From NCBI GenBank assembly GCA_038134525.1, contig JAYPVI010000005.1, positions 62,001 through 126,000 on the forward strand: 64,000 nt of DNA, given 5' to 3'. Both the position numbers and the translations under genes were made by a program. Under the pieces are notes generated by a model. That model was not told the origin of the DNA and searched no databases. It worked only from the letters and a program-made list of their open reading frames with translations. Of the stretch, positions 1 to 9,463 are shown piece after piece; positions within the stretch are counted from its first letter, which is position 1, and the number at the start of each line of letters is the position of its first letter. The DNA is from GCA-002727735 sp038134525. GTDB lineage: Bacteria > Bacteroidota > Bacteroidia > Flavobacteriales_D > Parvicellaceae.

Positions 1-414
1 TTCTGCAGAAGCAATCTTTGGTAAGTATTTTTTCTTTTGTTCTTCATTACCATAATATACTATAGGTAAAGAACCAATAGAAACATGAGCACCAAGTGTG
101 GTGGCAAATGAAAATCCCAAAGACATGGCTTCAGTGAATAATAGACCAGAATTAAAGTCTAAGTTTGTTCCTCCATAGGTTTCGTTTATGTGTAGTCCAC
201 AAAGTCCTAGTTCAGCACTTTTGTCAAGTAAATCAGAAATAAAGGAAAGGTCTTTGGAAGCATCTGGTTCCTCGGGAAGACCATGCAATTCTTTCTTTAA
301 AAAATCCTGGACCATGTCTTTTAACATGAGCTGTTCTTCATTCCATTCTTCAGGGATAAAAATAGATAATGGATTAGTTTTATGAATTAAAAAATCTCCG
401 CCTTTAATTTTCAT
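1..414 (-). CDS. acyl-CoA dehydrogenase family protein, N-terminal part (runs off the left edge)
   Basis: Reading the minus strand from the ATG at 414 gives 138 residues with no stop before the window edge. The start (MKIKGGDFLIHKTNP) and later segments such as LCGLHINETYGGTNLDF, ALGFSFATTLGAH-like text and IVYYGNEEQKKKYLPKIASAE match the N-terminal alpha-helical domain of acyl-CoA dehydrogenases, in particular the roughly 600-residue Bacteroidota form. These flavoenzymes oxidise acyl-CoA to trans-2-enoyl-CoA in fatty acid breakdown. The FAD-binding and catalytic parts lie outside the window, so substrate class cannot be judged. It is divergent from prmC, with about 40 bases between the two starts. 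Confidence 0.85.
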   Translation of the reverse strand, partial: MKIKGGDFLIHKTNPLSIFIPEEWNEEQLMLKDMVQDFLKKELHGLPEEPDASKDLSFISDLLDKSAELGLCGLHINETYGGTNLDFNSGLLFTEAMSLGFSFATTLGAHVSIGSLPIVYYGNEEQKKKYLPKIASAE

Positions 415-454
415 TTTATTTTAGTATTTAATATGAAGTAAATATACAAATTAT

Positions 455-1318
455 ATGCATGCATTGAAAACATATGCTGAACTAAAACAATTGTTTATCC
501 AAAAAGTAGCTGATCGATATACATCTCGTGAGCAGGAACAATTGTTTTTTTTGGTTTTGTATCATCTGAATAGGTGGTCGAAAGTGGATTTTTCTATGCA
601 TAAAAATAATTTAGTTGAAGAGCATTATTTTGAACAATGTCTTTCTATTGTTGAACAACTCAATTTAGGAAAACCCATCCAACATATTTTAGGATACACC
701 TCTTTTTATGAATTGGATTTAAAAGTCAACAATCATACCTTGATTCCCAGACCAGAGACAGAAGAATTGGTGTTATATGTGCAAGAAGACATAAATCCCA
801 AAGATACACTGAATGTGATTGATATAGGAACAGGATCAGGTTGTATAGCTTTAGCCCTAAAACAGCAAAGAGAGTCCATTAATGCAATTGGATTAGATGT
901 ATCTGATGAAGCTTTAGAAGTGGCAAAGTTCAATGCAGAAAAGTTAAATTTAGATGTTCGATTTATAAAGGATGATATTACTCAACCAAATAAAAAATAT
1001 CCTCCATTGGATTATGTAGTTAGTAACCCACCTTACATTCCTCAATCTGAGTTAAAATCAATGTCAACTATAGTGAAAAATCATGAACCCCATTTAGCTT
1101 TATTTGTACAGGATAATGATCCCTTATTTTTTTATAAATCTATTTTAGCATTTTGTCATTCAAACCTAAAAAATCATGGTAAAATATTCTTTGAAATTCA
1201 TGAGGATTTTGGTGATGAAATGGTAAATTTGATGAGTGATAATCACTATTCTAACATTGAATTAAAAAAAGATTTACAAGGTAAAAATAGGTTTATAAAA
1301 GCTATTAAAGTTGATTGA
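455..1318 (+). CDS. prmC: Peptide chain release factor N5-glutamine methyltransferase
   Basis: This enzyme methylates the glutamine of the GGQ motif in release factors RF1 and RF2 using S-adenosylmethionine. The 287-residue length is normal. An N-terminal helical domain (about 1-90) precedes a Rossmann-type methyltransferase fold with the SAM-binding motif DIGTGSG at 123-129 and the signature NPPY at 191-194, which binds the substrate glutamine. The segment IPRPETEEL near 97-105 is also typical. The start ATG at 455 fits the family N-terminus. The 3' end overlaps the ligA start by 8 bases, so the two are probably translationally coupled. Confidence 0.95.
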   Translation: MHALKTYAELKQLFIQKVADRYTSREQEQLFFLVLYHLNRWSKVDFSMHKNNLVEEHYFEQCLSIVEQLNLGKPIQHILGYTSFYELDLKVNNHTLIPRPETEELVLYVQEDINPKDTLNVIDIGTGSGCIALALKQQRESINAIGLDVSDEALEVAKFNAEKLNLDVRFIKDDITQPNKKYPPLDYVVSNPPYIPQSELKSMSTIVKNHEPHLALFVQDNDPLFFYKSILAFCHSNLKNHGKIFFEIHEDFGDEMVNLMSDNHYSNIELKKDLQGKNRFIKAIKVD

Positions 1319-3374
1319 AAATCCCAAAGAAAGAATAAAAGAGTTACGTACTTTACTGCATCACTACAATTTGGAGTATTATGTACACAGTCGTTCCTTG
1401 ATTAGTGATTTTGAATTCGATCATTTGATGAAAGAATTAGAACAGTTAGAGGAAAAATATCCAGCATTCAATGATGAGAATTCTCCGTCAAAAAGAGTAG
1501 GAGGAGAAGTCACTAAATCTTTTCAAAGTCATGCTCACGAATATCCTATGCTTTCTTTATCAAATAGCTATTCTAAGCAAGATATAATTGATTTTGATCA
1601 ACGTATAAAAAAAGTGATTGATGTTCCTTTTGAATATATATGTGAATTAAAATATGATGGGGTAGCTATCAGTCTAATTTACGAAGATGGGGAGTTAATA
1701 AGAGCTGTTACTAGGGGAGATGGAACAACAGGAGAAGTAGTAACCAATAACATCAGAACAATTTCTTCAATTCCTCTAAAATTAATTGGTGACTTTCCTA
1801 AAAAAATAGAGGTGAGAGGAGAAGTGATCTTTCCTAATACTGCTTTTAACGAACTTAATAATCAAAGAAAGGCTGAAGGCTTACCTTTGTTTGCTAACCC
1901 TAGAAATACCGCTTCTGGTTCACTTAAGCTACAAGATTCAGCTGAAGTAGCTAAAAGAAAGTTAGATTGTTTTTTGTATGCTGCATTTTTAAATGATTCC
2001 AACTTCAATAGCGCTTTTGATCAATATGGGTATTTGGAAAAACTAGGTTTTAAAACCCCTCAATCTACTAATAAATTCATTGAAAGATCAATCTCCATTG
2101 ATCAGATAATGGGTTTTATTAATTATTGGGAAAAAGAGAGAGAAAATTTAGATTTTGAAATCGATGGTATCGTGATTAAGGTAAATAAACTTGATTTTCA
2201 ACTCCAAATTGGAAATACGGCTAAGTCACCCAGGTGGGCAATAGCCTATAAGTACAAAGCTAAACAGGTCTCTACTATTTTGAAGAACATTACTTTTCAA
2301 GTTGGAAGAACAGGTGCAATCACACCTGTCGCTCAATTAAAACCAGTGGAAATAAGTGGATCCGTTGTTAAGAGAGCTAGCGTTCATAATGAAGATCAAA
2401 TCAAGAAACTTGATCTAAGGATAGGTGATCAAGTTTTTGTTGAAAAAGGGGGTGAGATTATTCCAAAAGTAACTGGTGTGCTTACTGAAAAAAGAAGTAA
2501 ATCTAGTCAGCCATTTATTTTTATAAAACATTGTCCAGAATGCAATAGTAAACTAATCAGAGACGAAGGTGAAGCTCAACATTACTGTCCCAATTCGGAT
2601 GGATGTCCTCCACAAATTAAAGGTAAGATGATTCACTTTATTGGTCGGAAGCAGATGAACATAGATGGAATAGGAAGTGAAACAATAGATCTATTATACA
2701 GTGAGGGATTAGTTAAAAATATAGCTGACCTTTATGAATTAAAAAAGACTGATATATTGCCTTTAGAAAGGATGGCAGAAAAATCAGCAGATAATATTAT
2801 AAAAGGAATTGAAGAGTCTAAGAAAATACCATTTCATAAACTGCTCTTTGCATTAGGGATAAGATATGTGGGTGAAACTGTGGCAAAAAAATTAGTAGCC
2901 CATTACATGAGTATGGATGCTCTTTTAAAAACCAACCAAGAAGAGTTAGAAAGTGTAGATGAAATTGGTGATAAAATAGCTGTTTCTGTATTAGAATTTA
3001 TTCAAAACGAAAATAATATCATACTTATTAACAGATTAAAGGAGTATGGATTAAATATGGAAGTATCTAGACAAGAGGCAAAGCAATCCTCTAATTTATT
3101 AGAAGGTAAAAAGATTGTGGTTTCTGGAAAATTTAATTTTCACTCCCGAGATGAAATTAAAGACATAATTACACTAAATGGAGGCAAAATAGTATCTTCT
3201 GTTAGTGCACAAACAAATCTTGTAGTTGCTGGAGAAAATATGGGACCATCTAAGTTAGCAAAGGCTAAAAGCTTAAATATTGAAATCCTAACTGAATCAG
3301 AATTCTTAAAACAATTAGGTCAAGATCAAAATTCATCAACAGAAAACTCTAGTGGACAAGTCTCCCTATTCTAA
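1311..3374 (+). CDS. ligA: NAD-dependent DNA ligase
   Basis: This is the bacterial replicative ligase, which seals nicks using NAD+. At 687 residues it is full length. The N-terminal Ia domain holds HHYNLEYYV-like NAD contacts. The adenylation lysine is in KYDG at 114-117, followed by the nucleotidyltransferase and OB domains, a four-cysteine zinc finger at roughly 409-432 (CPEC...YCP...GCP), helix-hairpin-helix repeats and a C-terminal BRCT domain from about residue 597. The best start is a TTG at 1311. It lies inside the end of prmC, and the family N-terminus (ERIKELRTLL) begins right after it. No in-frame ATG lies near. Confidence 0.96.
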   Translation: MIENPKERIKELRTLLHHYNLEYYVHSRSLISDFEFDHLMKELEQLEEKYPAFNDENSPSKRVGGEVTKSFQSHAHEYPMLSLSNSYSKQDIIDFDQRIKKVIDVPFEYICELKYDGVAISLIYEDGELIRAVTRGDGTTGEVVTNNIRTISSIPLKLIGDFPKKIEVRGEVIFPNTAFNELNNQRKAEGLPLFANPRNTASGSLKLQDSAEVAKRKLDCFLYAAFLNDSNFNSAFDQYGYLEKLGFKTPQSTNKFIERSISIDQIMGFINYWEKERENLDFEIDGIVIKVNKLDFQLQIGNTAKSPRWAIAYKYKAKQVSTILKNITFQVGRTGAITPVAQLKPVEISGSVVKRASVHNEDQIKKLDLRIGDQVFVEKGGEIIPKVTGVLTEKRSKSSQPFIFIKHCPECNSKLIRDEGEAQHYCPNSDGCPPQIKGKMIHFIGRKQMNIDGIGSETIDLLYSEGLVKNIADLYELKKTDILPLERMAEKSADNIIKGIEESKKIPFHKLLFALGIRYVGETVAKKLVAHYMSMDALLKTNQEELESVDEIGDKIAVSVLEFIQNENNIILINRLKEYGLNMEVSRQEAKQSSNLLEGKKIVVSGKFNFHSRDEIKDIITLNGGKIVSSVSAQTNLVVAGENMGPSKLAKAKSLNIEILTESEFLKQLGQDQNSSTENSSGQVSLF

Positions 3375-3409
3375 AGGTTTTACTATTTTTATGATCGTTA
3401 TTACTGATC

Positions 3410-3970
3410 ATGAAACCTTCATTTACTAGATTCAAATATTATTGGGGAGAACGTGTAATTTCAAAGCACATCAAAAAGGAATCAAGTAGAACAATGAGAT
3501 CATGTAATATTGAGGATGCAAGGTCTGTGGGTATGTTATGTGAAATAAAGAGCAAAGAAGATTATCATGCATTGGTTGAAATTATAGAGTTTTTTAAAAA
3601 AGAATATTCAATACAAAACCTGAAAATTTTAGCTTTTTATCCTTTCAAAGACGAACCATTTTTTTTGAAGAGCAGATTAGGACTAGATTTTTTTTCGTTA
3701 AACGAACTGAATTATTACGGATTCCCAAATAACAGTATCGTACGAAATTTCATGAATGAATCTTTTGATATATTAATTGATTTGACTCAAAAGCGTATAG
3801 TTCCCTTACGTCTCGTGTTGCTTTTTTCGAAGTCTTCCTTTAAAGTGGGTAGCTTTTCTGATGAAAAAAAGCCCTTTTATGACTTAATGATTGAGACAGA
3901 TCCATCAAATTATAAAGAGTATGTATCTCAAGTCACTAATTACTTGAAAATTTTTGATAAAAATGGTTAA
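3410..3970 (+). CDS. DUF6913-type conserved Bacteroidota protein
   Basis: A 186-residue soluble protein without signal peptide or membrane segment. Its overall pattern (N-terminal basic stretch, an SVGMLCEIKS-like core strand, a central FYPFKDEP segment, and a late FDILIDL strand) resembles the family called DUF6913, found in Bacteroidota and of unknown function. This assignment is from memory of the family and is moderate. It lies 35 bases after ligA and overlaps aroK by 8 bases, so it probably belongs to the prmC-ligA-aroK transcription unit. No catalytic motif is evident. Confidence 0.7.
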   Translation: MKPSFTRFKYYWGERVISKHIKKESSRTMRSCNIEDARSVGMLCEIKSKEDYHALVEIIEFFKKEYSIQNLKILAFYPFKDEPFFLKSRLGLDFFSLNELNYYGFPNNSIVRNFMNESFDILIDLTQKRIVPLRLVLLFSKSSFKVGSFSDEKKPFYDLMIETDPSNYKEYVSQVTNYLKIFDKNG

Positions 3971-4472
3971 GTCATTTACTAAAAACATCATTTTAATTGG
4001 AATGATGGGAAGTGGAAAATCAACTACAGGAAAAAAAATAGCCGAAAAAACCCATTTAACTCAACTTGACACCGATACATTAATTTCTAAATCATATCAA
4101 AAATCAATTCAGGAAATTTTTGATATATATGGTGAAATAAAATTTAGAAAAATTGAACATGATATTGCTTTAAATTTACCTAAGGATAATCATGTAATAA
4201 GTACAGGTGGAGGTATGCCTTGTTATAATAATAACATGGAAGTATTAAAAGAAAATGGTACAACATTTTACTTGAGTTCACCAGTTGAGCTTTTGTTTAA
4301 TAGATTGAAAAACAAACAAAACCGTCCTTTATTTTTGAATCAAGTTAAACAATTTGAATTATTTCTAAATGAAAGAATTGCCTATTATGAAAAGGCGCAT
4401 TTCACTATAGATATTTTAAACAAAAGTGTTGATCAAATTGCATTAGAAATTTTAGAAACGATCAATTATTAA
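3963..4472 (+). CDS. aroK: Shikimate kinase
   Basis: Phosphorylates shikimate at the 3-hydroxyl with ATP, a step of the chorismate pathway. From the ATG at 3963 the protein has 169 residues, a normal size. The P-loop GMMGSGKST is at 13-21, the Mg/shikimate-binding DTDT at about 36-39, and the glycine-rich GGGMP shikimate loop near residue 80. NRPLF marks the lid region. An in-frame TTG at 3954 would add three residues, but the ATG is preferred. It overlaps the upstream DUF6913 gene by 8 bases, and its last 11 bases overlap the end of the oppositely oriented peptidase gene. Confidence 0.94.
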   Translation: MVKSFTKNIILIGMMGSGKSTTGKKIAEKTHLTQLDTDTLISKSYQKSIQEIFDIYGEIKFRKIEHDIALNLPKDNHVISTGGGMPCYNNNMEVLKENGTTFYLSSPVELLFNRLKNKQNRPLFLNQVKQFELFLNERIAYYEKAHFTIDILNKSVDQIALEILETINY

Positions 4473-6564
4473 TTCCTTCTAGATGCATTAAAAAAGCATA
4501 GTCTAGGGCAATTTCTTTTAGGTATTCAAATCTACCAGATGCACCTCCATGTCCTGTACTCATATTGGTTTTTAACAATAATAGATTTTTATCTGTTTTT
4601 AATTCTCTAAGCTTGGCAACCCACTTTGCAGGTTCCCAATATTGTACTTGAGAGTCATGTAAACCAGTCGTTACTAGCAAATTCGGGTAGTCTTTTTTTT
4701 CGATATTATCGTAAGGCGAATATGATTTCATGTAGTGATAATATTCTTCATTATTTGGATTGCCCCATTCGTCATATTCTCCTGTGGTTAGAGGAATGGA
4801 TTCATCAAGCATAGTGGTGACCACATCCACGAAAGGTACATGGGCTATCACTCCATTATATAAATTCGGTTCCATATTGATCACTGCACCCATCAGTAAC
4901 CCCCCAGCACTCCCTCCAGCAGCATACAAATTGTTTGATGTGCAATATCCTTTATCGATAAGGTATTTGCTGCAGTCAATAAAATCATAAAAGGTGTTTT
5001 TTTTCTTTAATAGCTTTCCATTTTCGTACCATGATCTTCCCATTTCCTCACCACCTCTGATATGTGCAATAGCAAAAACAAATCCCCTGTTAACTAAGGA
5101 CAATCTATTGCTGCTAAATGTGGCATCCATGCTATATCCGTAAGAACCATATGCGTACAGTAGGGTAGGATTCCTTCCGTCAAACGCTATACCTTTTTTA
5201 TGTACCAATGATACAGGTACTTTTGTTCCATCACGAACTTCTACCCAAAGTCTTTTTGAAACGTAATCGGCTTCATTATATTCACCTAAAACTTCTCTTA
5301 CTTTAAGCGTGCTGGTTTCATTTGTTTCTAAGTCATACTCATAAACTGATCCTGGGTTAACAAGGGAAGTATAAAAAAAACGAAGTTTTTTGGATTCCAA
5401 ATTGATATTTGTGGTTGTTTGAACTACATAGGTTGGTTCATTAAATGGAATTAAATGAGTTTTTAATGAATCTAGATCAACTACTTTCAAGTTCACAAGT
5501 CCATTAGATCTTTCCGAAACTACCATGTGCCTGTTAAATATGTCTATCCCTTCAATAAGGGTGTCATTAGACCCTTCTATTACTGTTTCCCAATTCTCTT
5601 TTTCAGTATGGTTTTTGTTACAAAATTTGATCGAAAAATTTTCATGATCTTGATTCGTTAGAATATAGAAACCATTAGGGTGATGATATAAACTGTATTC
5701 AAGACCTCTTTCTCTTTTTTGAAATATGACAGGTTTGCTAAATGGTTTTTCTGCATCTATCAATCGATATTCGTCACTGAGTGTACTCGAAGAATTAATG
5801 ATAATGTATTTCTCAGACTTAGATTTGTATACATAACAACTGTACGTTTCATCCTTTTCTTCATAAATTAATACGTCTTCATCTTGTTCTGTTCCTATTC
5901 GGTGTGCGTAGATTTGATATGATCTGAGTGTTTCTTTATCCTGTACTGCATAAAAAATAGTTTCATCATCAGCCCAAGTAACAGATCCTGTTGTGTTTTC
6001 TAATACCTCTTTAAAATGTTTTCCGGTTTCTAAATTTTTTATTTTAATCTGATAGATCCTTCTTGAAAGCGTATCTATGCTATATGCCATTAGTTTATTG
6101 TTTTTAGCAATATCATAATCTCCAAAATCAAAATAATCATGGTGATCAGCTAATAAATTACAGTCAATTAAAAGTTCATCAGTATTTTTTTCATTCTTTT
6201 TTCTCCAATATTTAGGATATTCTTGACCCTTTTTAAATTCTCTCCAATAGGTATATCCATGCCATTCATAGGGAACACTAGAGTCGTCTTTTTTAATTCT
6301 GCTCTTCAGCTCTTTATATAAGTCCTCCTGCAGTTTTTCGGTCTCCCTTAATTCATGTGAAGTATATTCATTTTCGTTTTTAAGATAGTCTATTACTTTT
6401 GGGTTTTCACGGTCTTTTAACCAGTAGTAGTTGTCAATTCGTTCGTCATTATGAATCGTAAGGGTATGTGGTTGCTTATTGCAAATTGGTGGTAATTTCA
6501 ATTCATTCATATTTTGGGTGCATGAAGTAAAAATCAATGATAATATAATTATAGTTGATTTCAT
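4462..6564 (-). CDS. Prolyl oligopeptidase family protein (oligopeptidase B type), predicted lipoprotein
   Basis: A 700-residue serine peptidase of family S9A. The N-terminus has a short hydrophobic signal ending in a lipobox-like FTSC, so the mature protein probably starts at Cys15 and is membrane anchored. The centre is the seven-bladed propeller region. The C-terminal alpha/beta-hydrolase domain carries GGSAGG with the nucleophile at about Ser552, Asp in GLHDSQV at about 635 and His in TGHGGASGR at about 676. The HVPFVDVVTTMLD segment is typical of oligopeptidase B, which cleaves short peptides after basic residues. It is the last gene of the mevalonate-prenyl operon, five bases after the UbiA gene, though no functional link is obvious. 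Confidence 0.9.
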   Translation of the reverse strand: MKSTIIILSLIFTSCTQNMNELKLPPICNKQPHTLTIHNDERIDNYYWLKDRENPKVIDYLKNENEYTSHELRETEKLQEDLYKELKSRIKKDDSSVPYEWHGYTYWREFKKGQEYPKYWRKKNEKNTDELLIDCNLLADHHDYFDFGDYDIAKNNKLMAYSIDTLSRRIYQIKIKNLETGKHFKEVLENTTGSVTWADDETIFYAVQDKETLRSYQIYAHRIGTEQDEDVLIYEEKDETYSCYVYKSKSEKYIIINSSSTLSDEYRLIDAEKPFSKPVIFQKRERGLEYSLYHHPNGFYILTNQDHENFSIKFCNKNHTEKENWETVIEGSNDTLIEGIDIFNRHMVVSERSNGLVNLKVVDLDSLKTHLIPFNEPTYVVQTTTNINLESKKLRFFYTSLVNPGSVYEYDLETNETSTLKVREVLGEYNEADYVSKRLWVEVRDGTKVPVSLVHKKGIAFDGRNPTLLYAYGSYGYSMDATFSSNRLSLVNRGFVFAIAHIRGGEEMGRSWYENGKLLKKKNTFYDFIDCSKYLIDKGYCTSNNLYAAGGSAGGLLMGAVINMEPNLYNGVIAHVPFVDVVTTMLDESIPLTTGEYDEWGNPNNEEYYHYMKSYSPYDNIEKKDYPNLLVTTGLHDSQVQYWEPAKWVAKLRELKTDKNLLLLKTNMSTGHGGASGRFEYLKEIALDYAFLMHLEGINN

Positions 6565-6569
6565 ATTAA

Positions 6570-7472
6570 TTAATATAACACAATTGAGAAAATGGCAAGT
6601 CCAATTATCAATTTATAACAAGTGTTAATGAGCTGATAATGTTTGGCATTTCTAGCATGATGTAACAGGTAAATGTTGAAGCTGATAATAATAAGTGAAA
6701 AGACAAAATAAATAGAGAAAGTGTTTTTAATAATGATTGGAAGTAAGGAAAGGATGGCAAGAATTGAGCTTAGCATCATGAAGAATATGATATACTTTGA
6801 ATTTTTAATTCCAATTACGATAGGAATACTTTTTTCGCCCACGATTAAATCGCCTTTTAAAGTGATCATTTTTTTCACGATTTCTCTTGTGAGATCAATG
6901 GTGAAAATGTACATGGAGAAAATAATCAATGTCTTGTCAATTTTAAGATTTAATAAACACAATCCAATAAAAAAACTAATCATTAGAAGTGATGCACTTA
7001 TTTCGCCCAGTAAAGGTTTTTTTCTCAGTTTGTGAGAGTAAAGCCATAATGAAAAGTTTAGCAACATGATAAAAATCATCATCCTAAAATTGATAAAACA
7101 GGAGATGATAATGCTTGTTAGAAAGCAAAAAATATACAAATTAAGACAGCTTTTTTTACTTACAATTCTATTGAAATACGTTTTTTGAGGATGGTTAATC
7201 ATGTCTTTTTCAAAATCATAAAACGCATTTATGACATAACCGCCCATAATGCTCAAAACAATAGCTGCTACATAAAGGTGTGTTTCAAGACTTTGGAGTG
7301 TGATGAAAAATCGTTTAGAGGTATTAAACATAAACAACTGAACAAAGTATAAGCTTATAATGACTAAGACAATGTTATACCATCTTACGATTGACAGTAA
7401 TCCCAATAATTTTATGATTACAGGTTTATTTTCAGATTGGTTTGGTATAGATTCAGAATCTATGGATGACAT
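6570..7472 (-). CDS. UbiA-family prenyltransferase, probable geranylgeranylglycerol-phosphate geranylgeranyltransferase type
   Basis: A 300-residue integral membrane protein with about eight to nine hydrophobic helices. The first aspartate-rich motif is N82-A-F-Y-D86-F-E-K-D90 and the second region reads DLTREIVKKM with D193 and E197, then GD at 207-208 followed by GEKSIPIVIG. This pattern is shared by UbiA enzymes that transfer prenyl groups to (di)prenylglyceryl phosphate in archaeal-type ether lipid synthesis, and many Bacteroidota homologues carry that name. The true acceptor is not known. It overlaps the mevalonate kinase gene by 20 bases in the same operon, so it presumably uses the isoprenoid made by the pathway. 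Confidence 0.85.
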   Translation of the reverse strand: MSSIDSESIPNQSENKPVIIKLLGLLSIVRWYNIVLVIISLYFVQLFMFNTSKRFFITLQSLETHLYVAAIVLSIMGGYVINAFYDFEKDMINHPQKTYFNRIVSKKSCLNLYIFCFLTSIIISCFINFRMMIFIMLLNFSLWLYSHKLRKKPLLGEISASLLMISFFIGLCLLNLKIDKTLIIFSMYIFTIDLTREIVKKMITLKGDLIVGEKSIPIVIGIKNSKYIIFFMMLSSILAILSLLPIIIKNTFSIYFVFSLIIISFNIYLLHHARNAKHYQLINTCYKLIIGLAIFSIVLY

Positions 7473-8400
7473 CTAATTGATAATCGCTCAATTTTTCTTG
7501 AGCTACTTCAAAATTTTCTGTAAAACCTAAAATATATCCTCCTCCACCAGATCCACATAGTTTTAAGTAGTATGCATTGCTTTCAATTCCATCTTTCCAA
7601 AGCTTTCTGTATAGCTTGGGAATCATAGGCTGGAAATGATCGTAAAGCACTTTTGAAAGTGATTTAACATTGCTTAGAAGGGATTTTCCTTCATTTTTTA
7701 AGAATGCCTCAATACTAGCATCATTGTATTTTTTGAACTTATTATTTAGCATGTTTCTGAAACCTTCTTCTTTACATCTCTCTAAGAAATGCTGTACTAA
7801 AGGTTGGGTATTTCCAACTTGCCCCGTATTTAATAAGAAAATAGCTCCATTTCCATCTACAGATGATGGGAGACCAACCGTACCAATTTCATTTTTGGAT
7901 TTAATAAGTACAGGTAGTTTTAAATAACAAATTAATGGATCTAGACCAGAACTCGTACCATGATAGTAGCTTTCTAATTTGCTAAATATATTTTTAAGTT
8001 CCAGGATATTTTCATTTGAAATTTGGCTCTCTGCACCAATCTTATTTTCAACACAATAACGATCGTAAATAGCTGCTACAATTGCACCGGAACTACCTAT
8101 TCCAAATCCTTGGGGAATAGAAGAGTCAAAATGTAGGCCGTTGTCAAGATCAGACTTTAGTTGAGTTAGGTTTAAACAACATGGAAGCTCTTTTGAGTTT
8201 TGAAGTGCAAGTAAGTGATTGTAGAATTTAATTAATAACTGATTAGACTTTCTAGATTCCTCCGTATTTTTTTCAAAAAGGAATTTGCCATTGTAGTCTG
8301 TGTATGGTATGGACAATCCCATGGAATCTTGAATGATTCCATATTCTCCAAAAAGGAGGATCTTACCATAATATAACGACTCTTTAATCATAGTATTCAT
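7453..8400 (-). CDS. mvk: Mevalonate kinase (GHMP family)
   Basis: A 315-residue GHMP kinase. The N-terminal YYGKILLFGEYGI (10-22) is the usual opening of these kinases, the ATP loop PQGFGIGSSGAI lies near 95-106, and the segment SYYHGTSSGLDPLICY resembles the catalytic-aspartate region of mevalonate kinases. The C-terminal LCGSGGGGYILGF is the third GHMP motif. It phosphorylates mevalonate with ATP. The placement between the decarboxylase and the prenyltransferase supports this substrate. It overlaps mvaD by 17 bases. The gene label rests on family pattern and context, because GHMP kinases are hard to separate by eye. Confidence 0.85.
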   Translation of the reverse strand: MNTMIKESLYYGKILLFGEYGIIQDSMGLSIPYTDYNGKFLFEKNTEESRKSNQLLIKFYNHLLALQNSKELPCCLNLTQLKSDLDNGLHFDSSIPQGFGIGSSGAIVAAIYDRYCVENKIGAESQISNENILELKNIFSKLESYYHGTSSGLDPLICYLKLPVLIKSKNEIGTVGLPSSVDGNGAIFLLNTGQVGNTQPLVQHFLERCKEEGFRNMLNNKFKKYNDASIEAFLKNEGKSLLSNVKSLSKVLYDHFQPMIPKLYRKLWKDGIESNAYYLKLCGSGGGGYILGFTENFEVAQEKLSDYQLDVIHRF

Positions 8401-9463
8401 TTAATACTTTCACTCCTTTTCCCACTTCATCACAAATATACTGCTGATTTTCACAATAAACAATTAATTCTCGCCTAATAAAATCAAGTACTTCTTGTGT
8501 AAAACGTTTTGGATAGAGGACATGTAGATTTGCTCCTGCATCTAGTGTAAAACATAATGGGATTTTTGTTTCTTCTCTGAAATCCCATATTTTGTTAATG
8601 CAAGATAATGTTCCTTCCTTCATCAGGACAAAATAAGGATTTGAAGTCATCATCATTCCATGTAGTGTAAGGGCTTCGCTTTCTGTTTTGGCAATAAATT
8701 CATCAAGATCACCTGATTTTAGAATATCTATCATAGATATAATATTTTCCTGCGCTTGTACAAATCGTTGCCTCGCAAAAGGGTGATAAGTCATTAAATC
8801 ATGTCCAACTGTGGAACTTACTTTCTTTTGTCCTTTATCTATTAAGAGAATTGTATCCTGATAATCTTTAAATACATCATGTATTTCATGATGTTTGATA
8901 GCATATAAATCAGACGTCTGATTTAACTTTTCATGCTTGCCCCATATTGCAAGAGGACCAAATAAAGATCTACAAGCACTTCCAGAACCCAATCTACTTA
9001 AAAAAGAAGCTTTTATCATAGCCTCTTTTTCGTTCATATTTGAAATCTGTTTTTCTAATTTCACCACGGCATAGGCTAGCGCACTAAATCCAGATGCAGA
9101 AGAAGCAATACCACTACTGTGCGGAAAAGTGTTAAGCGTATCGATTTGAAGTTTATAATTAAAAATATAAGGTGAGTAATCTTTAATTCTTTTGAAGAAT
9201 TGCTCAATTTTAGGCAAAAAAGCTAGATTTTTTTCACCTTCAACATATAAATCAATTTGAAATTTTTTTGACTTTTCGAATGATACAGTAGTTTGCGTGT
9301 AACAATTTTTTAATGTAAAACTTATTGAAGAATTAGCAGGAATTTGAACGGGTTTTTTACCCCAATACTTTACCAAGGCAATATTGGATGGACTTTGCAC
9401 AGATATGGATCCCTTCTCAATTTTATTTCCATTTGACTGATATAAAAATGTTTTTTCTGTCAT
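8384..9463 (-). CDS. mvaD: Diphosphomevalonate decarboxylase
   Basis: This enzyme makes isopentenyl diphosphate from 5-diphosphomevalonate, the last step of the mevalonate pathway. The hallmark SPSNIALVKYWGK is at 24-36. The loop SSGIASSASGFSALA corresponds to the ATP/diphosphate motif, and SRLGSGSACRSLFGP holds the arginine of the active site. The late CFTLDAGANLHVLYP segment contains the catalytic aspartate. Length 359 is normal for the long form. The start ATG overlaps the stop of the preceding GHMP kinase by four bases, a typical coupled junction. Confidence 0.95.
   Translation of the reverse strand: MTEKTFLYQSNGNKIEKGSISVQSPSNIALVKYWGKKPVQIPANSSISFTLKNCYTQTTVSFEKSKKFQIDLYVEGEKNLAFLPKIEQFFKRIKDYSPYIFNYKLQIDTLNTFPHSSGIASSASGFSALAYAVVKLEKQISNMNEKEAMIKASFLSRLGSGSACRSLFGPLAIWGKHEKLNQTSDLYAIKHHEIHDVFKDYQDTILLIDKGQKKVSSTVGHDLMTYHPFARQRFVQAQENIISMIDILKSGDLDEFIAKTESEALTLHGMMMTSNPYFVLMKEGTLSCINKIWDFREETKIPLCFTLDAGANLHVLYPKRFTQEVLDFIRRELIVYCENQQYICDEVGKGVKVLNEYYD

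Noticed and set aside
1311..1318. Possible frameshift between prmC and ligA
   Set aside because: Both proteins are full length with intact termini; the eight-base overlap with a TTG start is ordinary translational coupling.
6721..7035. A 104-codon open frame antisense to the UbiA gene
   Set aside because: It is a shadow of the membrane-protein coding strand, has no recognisable domain or promoter, and the opposite frame is clearly the real gene.
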